Of a stretch of 54,128 nt of DNA, positions 45,515 through 53,846 are shown one piece after another. Origin of the DNA: Desulfomicrobium apsheronum (GTDB lineage: Bacteria > Desulfobacterota > Desulfovibrionia > Desulfovibrionales > Desulfomicrobiaceae); the NCBI RefSeq assembly GCF_900114115.1, contig NZ_FORX01000025.1, positions 1 to 54,128 on the forward strand, read 5' to 3'. The notes below the pieces were generated by a model. It made no database searches. It saw only the letters and a list, made by a program, of their open reading frames with translations, and had not been told where the DNA came from. Within the stretch, counting starts at the first letter, position 1. The number at the start of each line of letters is the position of its first letter. The position numbers and the translations under genes were made by a program.

Positions 45515-46934
45515 GTTCGGGCAGCGCCTCGAAACTCGAATCCAACCAGAGGAGGCCTTGCAAAAGGCCTCTTCTGATTTGTTGCGCCGAGTCCCCCCGC
45601 ATAACACCGAAGCCGAACAGGCGGTGCTGGGCGGGGTTTTTCTGCGTAACGACATTTTTCATACCCTGGTCGACACGATAAACGACGAGGATTTCTATTC
45701 TCCGGTGCACCGCACCATCTATCAGGCCTTCCAGGAACTCTACCGTCGCCGCGAACCCGTCGATCTGGTCACGGTAGCCGAATATCTGCAGACCAAGGGT
45801 CAGCTCGACGAGGTCGGCGGCACGGTCTATCTCGCCTCCCTGGCCGAGTCCGTGGCCTCGGCGTCCAATTCCGTCTTTCACGCCCAGATCGTGCGTGACA
45901 AGTCCGTGCGCCGCAGGCTCATCCAGACTTCCTCCGAGATCCTGACCAGCTGCTTCGAAGCTGGTGAGCAGACCGAATCCCTGCTGGATCAGGCCGAGCA
46001 GCAGATTTTCTCCATCGCCGAATCCAAGGGCAAGCCCGTCTTCATGAGCAGCAAGGACCTGGTCCAGCGGGTCTTCGAGCAGCTTGAGATGCGGGCCGGG
46101 CAGGGCGAGCTGGTCACGGGCGTGCCCACGGGCTACACCGATTTCGATCAGATGACCGCCGGACTGCAGAAGTCCGACCTGATCATTCTCGCGGCCCGTC
46201 CGTCCATGGGCAAGACCGCCCTGGCATTGAACATGGGCATGCGCGCGGCCATTCAGCACGATGTTCCCGTGGCGGTCTTTTCGCTTGAAATGTCCATGGA
46301 CCAGCTCATGATGCGCCTTTTGGGCTGTCACGGACGGGTGGACCTGAGCCGTCTGCGCAGCGGCTACCTGAACGACGAGGACTGGAGCAGGCTCTATCAG
46401 GCCGCCGAGGATCTTTCCCGGGCGCCCATTTACATCGACGACACTCCGGCCCTCTCGACCATGGAAATACGGGCCCGCAGCAGGCGCCTCAAGGCCGAGA
46501 AGGGCGTCGGGCTCATCATCGTCGACTATCTGCAGCTCATGCGCTCCTCCCACAAGAGCGACTCCCGCGAGCAGGAAATTTCGGACATTTCGCGTAACCT
46601 CAAGGCCCTGGCCAAGGAGCTTGAGGTGCCGGTCATCGCCCTGTCGCAGCTCAACCGCAAGGTCGAGGAGCGTTCCGACAAACGGCCCATGATCTCGGAT
46701 TTGCGCGAATCCGGAGCCATCGAGCAGGATGCCGACGTCATCGTCTTCATCTACCGCGACGCGGCCTACAACAAGGCCGAGGACAATCCGAACAAGAATA
46801 TCGCCGAGATCATCATCGGCAAACAGCGTAACGGCCCTGTCGGGGCCATCCGTCTGGGCTATTTCGGTCAGTACACGGTTTTCGAGAATCTTACGGAAGT
46901 GGGGTTGCCGTCCGAGAACGGCGGCGTGTACTGA
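45486..46934 (+). CDS. dnaB: replicative DNA helicase DnaB
   Basis: This hexameric 5'-3' helicase unwinds DNA at the replication fork. Up to 482 residues, with the N-terminal primase-interacting domain (RVPPHNTEAEQAVLGGVFL) and RecA-like core: Walker A ARPSMGKTALALN, Walker B LIIVDYLQLMR, then IALSQLNRKVEERSDKRP and GAIEQDADVIVFIYRD. No intein or insertion is present. The ATG at 45486 lies inside rplI and adds ~35 basic residues before the conserved domain; a TTG at 45558 just after GGAGG is another possibility, though spacing is short. Confidence 0.94.
   Translation: MQPKKPPRNKFGQRLETRIQPEEALQKASSDLLRRVPPHNTEAEQAVLGGVFLRNDIFHTLVDTINDEDFYSPVHRTIYQAFQELYRRREPVDLVTVAEYLQTKGQLDEVGGTVYLASLAESVASASNSVFHAQIVRDKSVRRRLIQTSSEILTSCFEAGEQTESLLDQAEQQIFSIAESKGKPVFMSSKDLVQRVFEQLEMRAGQGELVTGVPTGYTDFDQMTAGLQKSDLIILAARPSMGKTALALNMGMRAAIQHDVPVAVFSLEMSMDQLMMRLLGCHGRVDLSRLRSGYLNDEDWSRLYQAAEDLSRAPIYIDDTPALSTMEIRARSRRLKAEKGVGLIIVDYLQLMRSSHKSDSREQEISDISRNLKALAKELEVPVIALSQLNRKVEERSDKRPMISDLRESGAIEQDADVIVFIYRDAAYNKAEDNPNKNIAEIIIGKQRNGPVGAIRLGYFGQYTVFENLTEVGLPSENGGVY
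45548..45575 (+). promoter_or_regulatory. 12-bp hairpin in the dnaB translation-start region
   Basis: GAGGCCTT (45552-45559), loop GCAA, and AAGGCCTC (45564-45571) pair perfectly, and four flanking pairs extend the stem to 12. It lies 34 bases after the rplI stop. If dnaB starts downstream of 45558 the hairpin covers its start; if it starts at 45486 it is within the coding part. No T-run follows, so it is not a standard terminator. Confidence 0.45.
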
Positions 46935-46973
46935 TCAATCCCGCGTACCTTCAACTCAAGAGCGGACAAACCC

Positions 46974-48266
46974 ATGAAAGCCTATTGCCCGGAAGAATTT
47001 TTTTCGCGCAGCGAATTGGACAAGGTTCAGAAAACGCGTCTTGCAACCACTCTCGAACGTGCCGCCAAATCCGAATTTTATGGCCACCGTTTCGCCGAAA
47101 TGGGAATACGCCCCGAGGCGATCACTTGCGCCGCCGACATCACGCGGCTGCCCTTCACCACCAAGGATGACCTGCGCAGCGCCTATCCCGCGCGCATGCT
47201 GACCCGGCCCGTGACCGATATGGTCCGCCTGCACGCTTCCTCGGGCACCACGGGTTCGGCCACGGTCATCTACTACACCAGAAACGACATCGATTCCTGG
47301 GCCGATCTCATGGCCCGGTGCATGCACATGGTCGGAATCAGGGCCGAGGACACTTTTCAGAACATGTCCGGCTACGGCCTCTTCACCGGCGGCCTTGGCA
47401 TCCATTACGGCGCGGAGCGTCTGGGCTGCCTGACCATCCCGGCCGGGGCGGGCAATTCCAAGCGCCAGCTCAAGCTTCTGGAGGATTTTCAGGTTTCCGT
47501 CGTTCATATCATCCCGTCCTATGCCCTGCACCTGGGCACGGTCAAAGACGAGCTTGGCTACACTCCCGATCGCCTGAACCTGCGCGTGGCCCTCATCGGC
47601 GCGGAGCCGCACACTGCGGCCATCCGTGAGCGCATCGAGGAAGTCTACGGGATCAAGGCCTACAATTCCTACGGGCTGTCCGAGATGAACGGGCCGGGCG
47701 TGGCTTTCGAGTGCCTTGAGCAGAACGGCATGCACATATGGGAAGACGCCTACCTGGCCGAAATCGTCGATCCGGAAACGGGCGAGCAGTTGCCGGACGG
47801 CGAAGTCGGCGAGCTGGTCATCACCACCCTTTGTCGCGAGGGCATGCCGCTCATCCGCTATCGCACCAAGGACCTGACCCGCTTCATTCCCGGCGACTGC
47901 GCCTGCGGTCGCAAGCATCGCCGCCTGGACCGCATCATGGGCCGCGCCGACGACATGATCATCCTGAAGGGGGTCAACATCTACCCCATGCAGGTTGAGC
48001 AGGTGCTGATGAGCATTCCGGAGGTCGGACAGAATTATCTGATCGTGCTGGAGCGGGACGGCTATCTGGACCAGATGCGCGTCAAGGTGGAGGTCAAGGA
48101 AGAGTATTTCGTGGAAGACATGCGCGAACTGAAGAGCCTGCAAAGTCGCATCAGTTCCAGGCTGCGCGACGAGATCCTCATTACCGCGCGCATCGATCTG
48201 GTGGAGCAGAATTCCTTGCCCAAGTCGGAAGGCAAGGCGCAGCGGGTGCTGGACCTGCGCGAATAA
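46974..48266 (+). CDS. paaK: phenylacetate-CoA ligase
   Basis: This adenylate-forming enzyme activates phenylacetate or a related aryl acid with CoA and ATP. At 430 residues it has the family length. Motifs: HASSGTTGSATVIYYT for the phosphate loop (~85-100), SYGLSEMNGPGVAFEC (~225-240), YRTKDLTRF and GRADDMIILKGVNIYPMQVE before the C-terminal lid domain. In anaerobes such genes often serve degradation of aromatic amino acids via indolepyruvate ferredoxin oxidoreductase; that gene is not in the window. It follows dnaB by 39 bases and is ended by a strong terminator. Confidence 0.92.
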   Translation: MKAYCPEEFFSRSELDKVQKTRLATTLERAAKSEFYGHRFAEMGIRPEAITCAADITRLPFTTKDDLRSAYPARMLTRPVTDMVRLHASSGTTGSATVIYYTRNDIDSWADLMARCMHMVGIRAEDTFQNMSGYGLFTGGLGIHYGAERLGCLTIPAGAGNSKRQLKLLEDFQVSVVHIIPSYALHLGTVKDELGYTPDRLNLRVALIGAEPHTAAIRERIEEVYGIKAYNSYGLSEMNGPGVAFECLEQNGMHIWEDAYLAEIVDPETGEQLPDGEVGELVITTLCREGMPLIRYRTKDLTRFIPGDCACGRKHRRLDRIMGRADDMIILKGVNIYPMQVEQVLMSIPEVGQNYLIVLERDGYLDQMRVKVEVKEEYFVEDMRELKSLQSRISSRLRDEILITARIDLVEQNSLPKSEGKAQRVLDLRE

Positions 48267-48302
48267 AGAGCTGTCTCCAACTGATTTCAGATCAGACGTT
48301 CG

Positions 48303-48342
48303 GGACGACCCTGGCCGCAAAAGGCCGGAGTCGTCCTTTTTT
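48303..48342 (+). terminator. Rho-independent terminator after paaK
   Basis: GGACGACC..TGGCC and GGCCGG..GTCGTCC form a long stem (48303-48316 with 48323-48336, one mismatch) with loop GCAAAA and six Ts (48337-48342). It ends right at the stop codon of the convergent gene. Confidence 0.9.
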
Positions 48343-49859
48343 CATTCGTATTGCGTGACCGCGCAGGACAGCCCTTTTTTCTCGGCGCGGGTGCAATGCG
48401 CCAGGGCATCGTCGCGGGACCGTTCGAGGGCGAACTGGATCTCGATGCCGCTGACCAGTTCGCGTTCGAAAATGTTCAGCTGCTCTGGCAGTCCAAGGCT
48501 CATGCTTGCGCGGTCGATCTGCTGCTGATCCGTGAGCGGACCCACCGTGGCCACAAAGGGCCTGAAGACCACCGGCGTATCGGACAGGCTGTTTTGGGAC
48601 GCGAATTTTCCGGCCTGCTCGAAACTTTCGAAGCGGCCCACGAACAGAGTGAATGGGGCTTCGCCGCTCTGGTCCTGGTTCCAGAACAGGGGTTGTTTCT
48701 GGTCCATGAAGCGCGGCAGGTGCAGCAAGAGGGATTCCATGGTTGGATAGGCGCCGAGTTGGAGCGAATAGGGGCCGTCGGTGGTACGCTTGCGGAAGAC
48801 GGTTTTGGCCACGCTCTGCCAGTGCACGGGGCCGGATGCGGTGTGGATGTCTTGCTGGCGGACTGGAGCGCTTGGCGCGGGTTCGACATTCGTTTCCCGT
48901 GGCGTTCCGGTGAAGTCATGAAAAAGATCTCCCAGGCGCGCCTCCGGCATGAGCCAGGAAAAAAAGAATAGAAATGTTCCGATGATTGCCGCCATGCTCA
49001 GGGCCAGGACCACGCCTGCCATCCAGGAGTTGCCGGAGGCCATGTTCTGGGTAGGCATGGCTTCGTCCGGCACCTGTGCCTGAGCTTCGGGGCAGTTGCT
49101 TTTAAAGTTCAGCGCTTCTTCCGCGTCGCATGATTGATCCGAATGCAAGGCCTTCAAGGCGAGCGTCATGGTCAGCATGCGCAGGATGCCGATCACTCCG
49201 GCCGCGCGTTTGGCCACCGCTTCGGGATTGCCGATGAGGTCTGTCGCCAGTCCGGCTCCGTCGAGGAGAAAGCGGATGTAGGCCAGGGACTGTTCGCGGG
49301 TCAGCTTGGGAAGAGTCCAGATGGCTCCAAGCATGTTGTAGATGGGCCTGTTTTCGGGCCGGGCCAGCCGGTGCACGATCTCGCCGTTTCCGACCAGGAC
49401 AACCTGAAGCACTGTTGTAAGGTGCTTTGTCAGGCTGAAAAGACCTCCAAGAAAGGCGAAATCCGCATCCGTGAGCAGATGGGCATTGTCGACAAACAGA
49501 ATGACGTGCTTCTTCTCGCGAAGCAGTTGGGTCAAAGCCGCTTTATTTTCTTTCTCAGGAGACAAATTTTCATTTATAGTTTGAGAAAGTGTCAGTCCTG
49601 ATGATGCGGTGATGCTTAATGTATGGGCGCTTTGGGCAGACTTGAGACGGTTCAGAAAAAAAGTCTTGCCTGATTTTGGAAATCCGATCACACAGCTCAG
49701 CAGACGATGGTTTTGTATGTCACTCAAGACAGATTGAAAAATGTCTTCAAGCTGCGGAGTACTGAAGTGCTGTGCAGTTTCGGACATGTTTTCAAAAGGT
49801 GAGTCGTGCATGGAATGTCTGCTTTTCGAAAAGTTATCGGGGTAGCGCCTGATACTCAT
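48342..49859 (-). CDS. AAA ATPase - single TM - SPOR domain protein
   Basis: Up to 505 residues. The N-terminal cytoplasmic ATPase (about 30-250) has Walker A GFPKSGKTFFLNRL, Walker B HVILFVDNAHLL, and the overall look of ExeA/GspA or DamX-type ATPases. One transmembrane helix (WMAGVVLALSMAAIIGTFLFFF, ~280-305) leads to a periplasmic Pro-rich linker and a SPOR domain (~365-440: GPYSLQLGAYPTMESLLLHL, FTLFVGRFESFEQAGKFA). SPOR domains bind denuded glycan strands at division septa. A role at the septum or in passing a macromolecule through peptidoglycan is inferred. Start uncertain: 49859, 49811 or 49787. Confidence 0.82.
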   Translation of the reverse strand: MSIRRYPDNFSKSRHSMHDSPFENMSETAQHFSTPQLEDIFQSVLSDIQNHRLLSCVIGFPKSGKTFFLNRLKSAQSAHTLSITASSGLTLSQTINENLSPEKENKAALTQLLREKKHVILFVDNAHLLTDADFAFLGGLFSLTKHLTTVLQVVLVGNGEIVHRLARPENRPIYNMLGAIWTLPKLTREQSLAYIRFLLDGAGLATDLIGNPEAVAKRAAGVIGILRMLTMTLALKALHSDQSCDAEEALNFKSNCPEAQAQVPDEAMPTQNMASGNSWMAGVVLALSMAAIIGTFLFFFSWLMPEARLGDLFHDFTGTPRETNVEPAPSAPVRQQDIHTASGPVHWQSVAKTVFRKRTTDGPYSLQLGAYPTMESLLLHLPRFMDQKQPLFWNQDQSGEAPFTLFVGRFESFEQAGKFASQNSLSDTPVVFRPFVATVGPLTDQQQIDRASMSLGLPEQLNIFERELVSGIEIQFALERSRDDALAHCTRAEKKGLSCAVTQYE

Positions 49860-49898
49860 GATTATTTATGAGCCTTCGCTTAATACGTAGGTGCAGCC

Positions 49899-49932
49899 TT
49901 AATTCTATGCAAGCTTTTTTTTAAAATATACT
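49899..49932 (+). promoter_or_regulatory. candidate promoter for the EamA transporter
   Basis: TTAATT at 49899-49904 and TAAAAT at 49922-49927 are spaced 17 bases; TATACT at 49927-49932 also resembles a -10 box. Transcription from ~49934 would leave ~25 bases before the ATG at 49961 but only nine before that at 49943. Confidence 0.3.
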
Positions 49933-49960
49933 GCTATTATGCATGGTTTGGTGGATCACG

Positions 49961-50962
49961 ATGGCATTTTTTCCAGCTCTTCCCTTTATCTCTCTGTTTG
50001 TCGGCATGCTGCTTTGGGGCAGCTCCTTTGTGGCATTCAAGTACGCCGTGATGTTTTTCGACCCCATTGTCGTCGTCTTCATGCGCATGGCCCTTTCGGG
50101 TTTTCTGTTTCTGCTCGTGCTGCCGCGCTGGCGTCCCCGTAATCTGCGCAGGGAGGATCTGGGGTTCATGGTTTTCATGGCCCTGTGCGAACCGTGTTTC
50201 TATTTCGTGTTCGAGGGCCAGGCTCTGACCCTGACCTCGGCTTCCCAGGCAGGCATGGTCGCGGCCACGCTGCCGATTCTGGTGGCGGTCTGCGCGGGCT
50301 TTTTTCTTGGCGAGCAACTGACCTCGCGCTCATGGACCGGACTTGTCCTGGCCCTGGCCGGGGTGGTCTGGGTCAGCATCTCGGGTGTTGCAACGGAAAC
50401 GGCTCCACGTCCGCTATTGGGCAATTTTCTTGAGCTGCTCGCCATGTTTTGCGCGGCGGGGTACACCGTGAGCATGAAAAAGCTCTGCGCCCGCTATTCC
50501 CCATGGTTCCTGACCGCCGTGCAGTCCATGGTGGGCACGGTTTTCTTTTTTCCGCTGCTTTTTCTGCCATCGACAGCGTTGCCGGTGGCTTTTCCCGTCG
50601 GCCCAAGTCTGGCCGTGCTCTACCTGTGCGTGTTCATAAGCATAGGCGCGTACGGTTTCTACAATTACGGGATCAGCAAGCTTCCGGCCTGGCAGGCCAC
50701 GGCTTTTGTCAACCTCATCCCGGTCTTTTCCATGCTCCTGGGCTGGCTTTGCCTCGATGAGCGGCTCAATTTTTCGCAACTTGCGGGAGTGGGAGTGGTT
50801 TTTGCCGGCGTGCTGCTGTGTCAGCAGTGGCCGGAGACTGAAAACAGAAACACCCTCGTCCGCGATCTGTCGGAAGAGGGTGCTCTGGTTGAATCCGTGA
50901 CGGTCTCCCTCGACGGGACGTCTCTTGAAAGTGTCCTTGTCCCGGTGCGCGGCAAGGACTGA
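49961..50962 (+). CDS. EamA/DMT-family transporter
   Basis: The 333-residue inner-membrane protein has ten predicted helices in two EamA repeats: the first from residue ~8 (ISLFVGMLLWGSSFVAFKYAV) with FEGQALTLTSASQAGMVAATLPI; the second from ~145 with YNYGISKLPAWQATAFVNLIPVFSMLLGWL. The C-terminal ~45 residues are a soluble tail (ENRNTLVRDLSEEGALVESV). Substrates of the family range from amino acids to metabolites and cannot be told from sequence. An upstream ATG at 49943 is also in frame. Confidence 0.88.
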   Translation: MAFFPALPFISLFVGMLLWGSSFVAFKYAVMFFDPIVVVFMRMALSGFLFLLVLPRWRPRNLRREDLGFMVFMALCEPCFYFVFEGQALTLTSASQAGMVAATLPILVAVCAGFFLGEQLTSRSWTGLVLALAGVVWVSISGVATETAPRPLLGNFLELLAMFCAAGYTVSMKKLCARYSPWFLTAVQSMVGTVFFFPLLFLPSTALPVAFPVGPSLAVLYLCVFISIGAYGFYNYGISKLPAWQATAFVNLIPVFSMLLGWLCLDERLNFSQLAGVGVVFAGVLLCQQWPETENRNTLVRDLSEEGALVESVTVSLDGTSLESVLVPVRGKD

Positions 50963-50983
50963 TTGAACGGGCGCCCGGTTCAA
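50963..50983. other. palindrome between convergent genes
   Basis: TTGAAC, GGGCGCCC, then GTTCAA form a near-perfect palindrome immediately after the EamA stop codon (one bulged G). It faces the end of the ferredoxin gene, so it may act in termination, though no T-run follows. Confidence 0.3.
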
Positions 50984-51011
50984 GGGGTGCGTCGTGAACC
51001 GGCGGTTGAGT

Positions 51012-51803
51012 CTAGAGCCGGGTCAGTCCTGCAGGAGCCGCCACGGCGGGAGTAAACGCTTCTTCGGTGGTCTTGCCGTCCCGGCCCACGATGGCCCGCA
51101 CGCAAGGGATGTTTTTGCCGCTTCCGGCCAGAGCCTGGGCGACGATGCGCGAAAGTCCGGAGCAGCAGGGCACTTCCATCTCCAGGATGGTCACGGACTT
51201 GATCCTGTTCTGGGCAAAGACCTGCGTCAATCTCTCCACGTATTCCCCGGCGTTGTCGAATTTCGGGCAACCGAGCATGATGGTCCTGCCCGCCAGGAAC
51301 CGAGCGTGGAAGTCCGGGGCCGCCACAGGGCAGCAGTCGCCCGCGATCAAAAGATCCGCGTCCTGCAGGAAGGGCGCGTGAGGCGGAATCAGTCGAATCT
51401 GAACCGGCCAGTGGGCCAGGGCGGAACCGACCTGCCCGGCGGGCACGTTGGCCTGCTCGCAGGGGCTCATTTGCATCATGCCGGCCGAAGGGCATCCCCC
51501 GTGACCGGGAGCGCGGGTCGAGACCTGGGCCGAGGGGCATCCCGAGTGATGGCCCGATCCGCCCATCTTGCGCACATGTTCCATGGCGGCGTCCTCGTCG
51601 AATTCTTCGGCTTCGCGTTCGATGATATGCAGCGCGTCCTCGGGGCAGTGCCCGATGCAGGCCCCAAGCCCATCACAAAACATATCCCTTACAATCTTGG
51701 CCTTGCCGTCGATGATGGCCAAAGCGCCCTCGGCGCATCCAGTCACGCACTGACCGCAGCCCGTGCATTTTTCTTCGTCTATTTCGATGATTTTTCTTTT
51801 CAT
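51012..51803 (-). CDS. ferredoxin-like iron-sulfur protein with Cys-rich C-terminal domain
   Basis: The 263-residue soluble protein starts with a ferredoxin domain: a full cluster site CTGCGQCVTGC (residues 13-23), then CDGLGACIGHCP (43-54), where one of the usual four Cys positions is Leu. A His/Cys-rich linker follows (HHSGCPSAQ and GHGGCPSAGMM, a repeated GCPSA). The C-terminal ~130 residues carry GDCCPVAA, LGCPKFDNAG and VPCCSGL, six more Cys likely to bind a metal or redox centre. Members occur widely in anaerobes; electron transfer is likely but partners are unknown. Start follows GAGGA. Confidence 0.85.
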   Translation of the reverse strand: MKRKIIEIDEEKCTGCGQCVTGCAEGALAIIDGKAKIVRDMFCDGLGACIGHCPEDALHIIEREAEEFDEDAAMEHVRKMGGSGHHSGCPSAQVSTRAPGHGGCPSAGMMQMSPCEQANVPAGQVGSALAHWPVQIRLIPPHAPFLQDADLLIAGDCCPVAAPDFHARFLAGRTIMLGCPKFDNAGEYVERLTQVFAQNRIKSVTILEMEVPCCSGLSRIVAQALAGSGKNIPCVRAIVGRDGKTTEEAFTPAVAAPAGLTRL

Positions 51804-51847
51804 GTGTTCCTCCGCTGTTTGTTGCGTGAGTCCTGTCTATGGGCTTT

Positions 51848-51875
51848 GAGATATGGTCGCTTTGAGCCATGTCAA
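51848..51875 (-). promoter_or_regulatory. promoter candidate for the iron-sulfur protein
   Basis: On the minus strand a perfect TTGACA (51870-51875) is followed 16 bases later by TATCTC (51848-51853). Start of transcription would be near 51841, leaving a leader of about 38 bases with GGAGGA before the start codon. Confidence 0.45.
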
Positions 51876-51953
51876 AAATGAAGAGATTTGGGGGGGGGAG
51901 GATCAGTGGCTCGTGCTATTGATCTTTAAACGATGCGCGCATGGTTTGGGACA

Positions 51954-53126
51954 TCAATTTTCCCCATTTGCCGCAGTATATGCCTGATCGGTCCGGTTTG
52001 GTTTGTCAGGGTAACGTAGCCGCAGGAGTCCATGTTCAACCATGGGATTCAAAAAACGCTGGCGCAAACCTTCGGAATTGCGGGCTACAAGCGTGGCGAT
52101 TTCATTGCGTGAGAGCCATCTTCCCCGGCAGAGATCCAATACGATTTTTTCCATATCCTTCGGGGAGATACGTTGACGCTCTCTGGCCGGAGCAGCCAAG
52201 GTCAGAAGTTCTTCGTTATGCAGGGAGTTCTGGACCTTGGATAAGGAATGGTCGCCTTTATATAGGGAGTCAACGTCGTTATGTAGGGAGTTAACGTCGC
52301 TATGTAGGGAGTCAACGTCGTTATGTAGGGAGTGACTTTTCTTCGCGGAAAGACCGGTTGAAACTGGAAGGCGATAACGGCTCCAGCGACCGTGACCTTC
52401 TTGAAGTAATGCCGCTCTTGCAACCAGGGATTGTAGCAGCCTCGTCATATCGGCGGGATGTCCATCTGTGATCTGTCGCATGCGGGCATTGTCCACGCTC
52501 CCCTCTAGATCCGCTGTTACAAGAGCTTGTACTTCAAGTTTGTCGAATTTTAGAAACCTTGCTCCGAACAGCGCGTTCAGACGCTCCAACGACACTTCCG
52601 GGATCATGCTGACCATCGGCAGCATCCACAAAACACGATCAGGCTGAACCTGTTCACTGACTTTGGGGGAGCGCCAATGCTGGGATTCCCAACCACGGCG
52701 GATCTTGTCGACACCTGAACCCGCCTTTTCCGCGCCGCCGATCATCATGAACATAAGCTGCAAGGATTTATTCCTGCATTCGCTGACATTTCCTCGTAGC
52801 AATTGATCGATGGAAATGAGTAGGGTGCCGGGATTGGAAAACTCGAATCTGTCGCGGTACCGTTCAACGATGATGCCTCCCTGACCTTGGTGGTCGGCAT
52901 GAATCAGGGCGTTGGCCAGAGCTTCGCGAATGGCCTCATGGACAACTGTCTCTCCTTTTCGAAAAAGATCTGTATCGAGTTGAAATTGAAGTTTGAGGTC
53001 GACTGACAGTCGTTGGATGACACGCAAATAGAATTGAAAAAGGTTACCTGCCCACGTACCGTCTAAAGTCAGCCTGTCAGTCCAGCGCACTTGGGGATCG
53101 TCTGAAAGCTTTTCCCGAAAATCCAC
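51954..53126 (-). CDS. ATPase (HATPase_c_4) half of a split AlbA_2 protein
   Basis: This frame, 390 codons from a GTG, holds the C-terminal part of an AlbA_2/Schlafen-type protein. A GHKL-like ATPase segment (EAIREALANALIHAD with YRDRFEFSNPG) is followed by a winged-helix region, an unusual linker of six SLxxxxx heptads (52206-52331), and a C-terminal helix-turn-helix (WLSRNEIATLVARNSEGLRQRFLNPMVEHGLLRL). It continues in the same frame as the upstream gene, from which it is separated only by a TAA codon and two sense codons. No ribosome-binding site precedes the GTG, so separate translation is doubtful. It is probably one broken gene. Confidence 0.75.
   Translation of the reverse strand: MDFREKLSDDPQVRWTDRLTLDGTWAGNLFQFYLRVIQRLSVDLKLQFQLDTDLFRKGETVVHEAIREALANALIHADHQGQGGIIVERYRDRFEFSNPGTLLISIDQLLRGNVSECRNKSLQLMFMMIGGAEKAGSGVDKIRRGWESQHWRSPKVSEQVQPDRVLWMLPMVSMIPEVSLERLNALFGARFLKFDKLEVQALVTADLEGSVDNARMRQITDGHPADMTRLLQSLVARAALLQEGHGRWSRYRLPVSTGLSAKKSHSLHNDVDSLHSDVNSLHNDVDSLYKGDHSLSKVQNSLHNEELLTLAAPARERQRISPKDMEKIVLDLCRGRWLSRNEIATLVARNSEGLRQRFLNPMVEHGLLRLRYPDKPNRTDQAYTAANGEN
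52206..52331 (-). repeat. 21-bp tandem repeats encoding SLxxxxx heptads
   Basis: Three near-identical 21-base units (52263-52325) plus a partial fourth, and further diverged units down to 52206, encode SLHNDVD, SLHSDVN, SLHNDVD, SLYKGDH, SLSKVQN, SLHNEEL in the protein. The repeat keeps the frame exactly, and unit number could vary between strains. Confidence 0.88.
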
Positions 53127-53132
53127 ATGGTA

Positions 53133-53135
53133 TTA
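53133..53135 (-). other. in-frame TAA splitting the AlbA_2 gene
   Basis: The reading frame runs IREVLP, TAA, YHVDFREKLSDD with no shift between the two halves. In this family the domain junction normally continues without a break; a CAA (Gln) codon would restore it by a single C-to-T change. This marks either a recent pseudogene, a read-through site or a sequencing error. Confidence 0.8.
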
Positions 53136-53846
53136 AGGAAGAACTTCGCGGATTGTCTCCTCCCGGCCGAACATCAACAAACCGGCCACTGTGAGTCCTT
53201 CGCTTCCGTCATGACGATTGCGACGCCAACCTCCGAGCTTCAGCAGCAGTCCCTGGTCATCTTCGCCAAGCCAAGGATGAGTCGGTTTATGCGACGCGAA
53301 CCGTTGCCGGTATTGCTGCACACTTGTTTGATCAAGGTCTGCCAGAGAAAAATGTTTCAGTATCCTGCTGTCGGCTGGATCTTCGGCCCGGTCCGACAAC
53401 ATGCGGCTGACTTCCTGTTCCGAACAGTGATAATCGCCTTCACAATTGCGACGATAGGTACCTGTAAGGGGGTTTCTTTCTAGGAAAACAGGCCTCTGAT
53501 ACCGGTTGGCTTGCGGCACTTTGATGACGAGAATGGTTCCGGAAGGATGGACAACCTCTTGGACATCCTGGCTGGCCAGCAGGTTAATGCTCACTTTTCC
53601 GCGATTGTTGATGGTGTCCCAGAACGATTTTTTGATGTTCTTCAGGTTGCTGACGCCACTGATGTGGCCGTCGTCTTCCACGCCCAACAAGATCACGCCG
53701 CCGTGGGTGTTTGCCATGGCGCTGTATGTTTCCCAGAGGCTTTTTGGCACACCTCCACGCGCGGACTTGAATTCCAAGTCATCCTTTTCGAGCCAGTCCA
53801 GTTTTTCAAGAATATTGATTGGATTGATGGCTTCCGTAGCGTTCAT
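53133..53846 (-). CDS. AlbA_2 (Schlafen-type) DNA/RNA-binding half of a split protein
   Basis: The 237-residue piece carries the AlbA_2 domain: LEFKSARGGVPKSLWETYSAMANTHGG, VILLGVEDDGHISGV, then PVFLERNPLTGTYRRNCEGDYHCS. Full family members run about 600 residues with the ATPase half fused behind; the two pieces here add to 631 codons. Such proteins are often found in genomic islands, and some act in defence or regulation; function here is unknown. The ATG at 53846 has GAGGAG upstream. The frame ends at a TAA with the downstream half in the same frame. Confidence 0.8.
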   Translation of the reverse strand: MNATEAINPINILEKLDWLEKDDLEFKSARGGVPKSLWETYSAMANTHGGVILLGVEDDGHISGVSNLKNIKKSFWDTINNRGKVSINLLASQDVQEVVHPSGTILVIKVPQANRYQRPVFLERNPLTGTYRRNCEGDYHCSEQEVSRMLSDRAEDPADSRILKHFSLADLDQTSVQQYRQRFASHKPTHPWLGEDDQGLLLKLGGWRRNRHDGSEGLTVAGLLMFGREETIREVLP

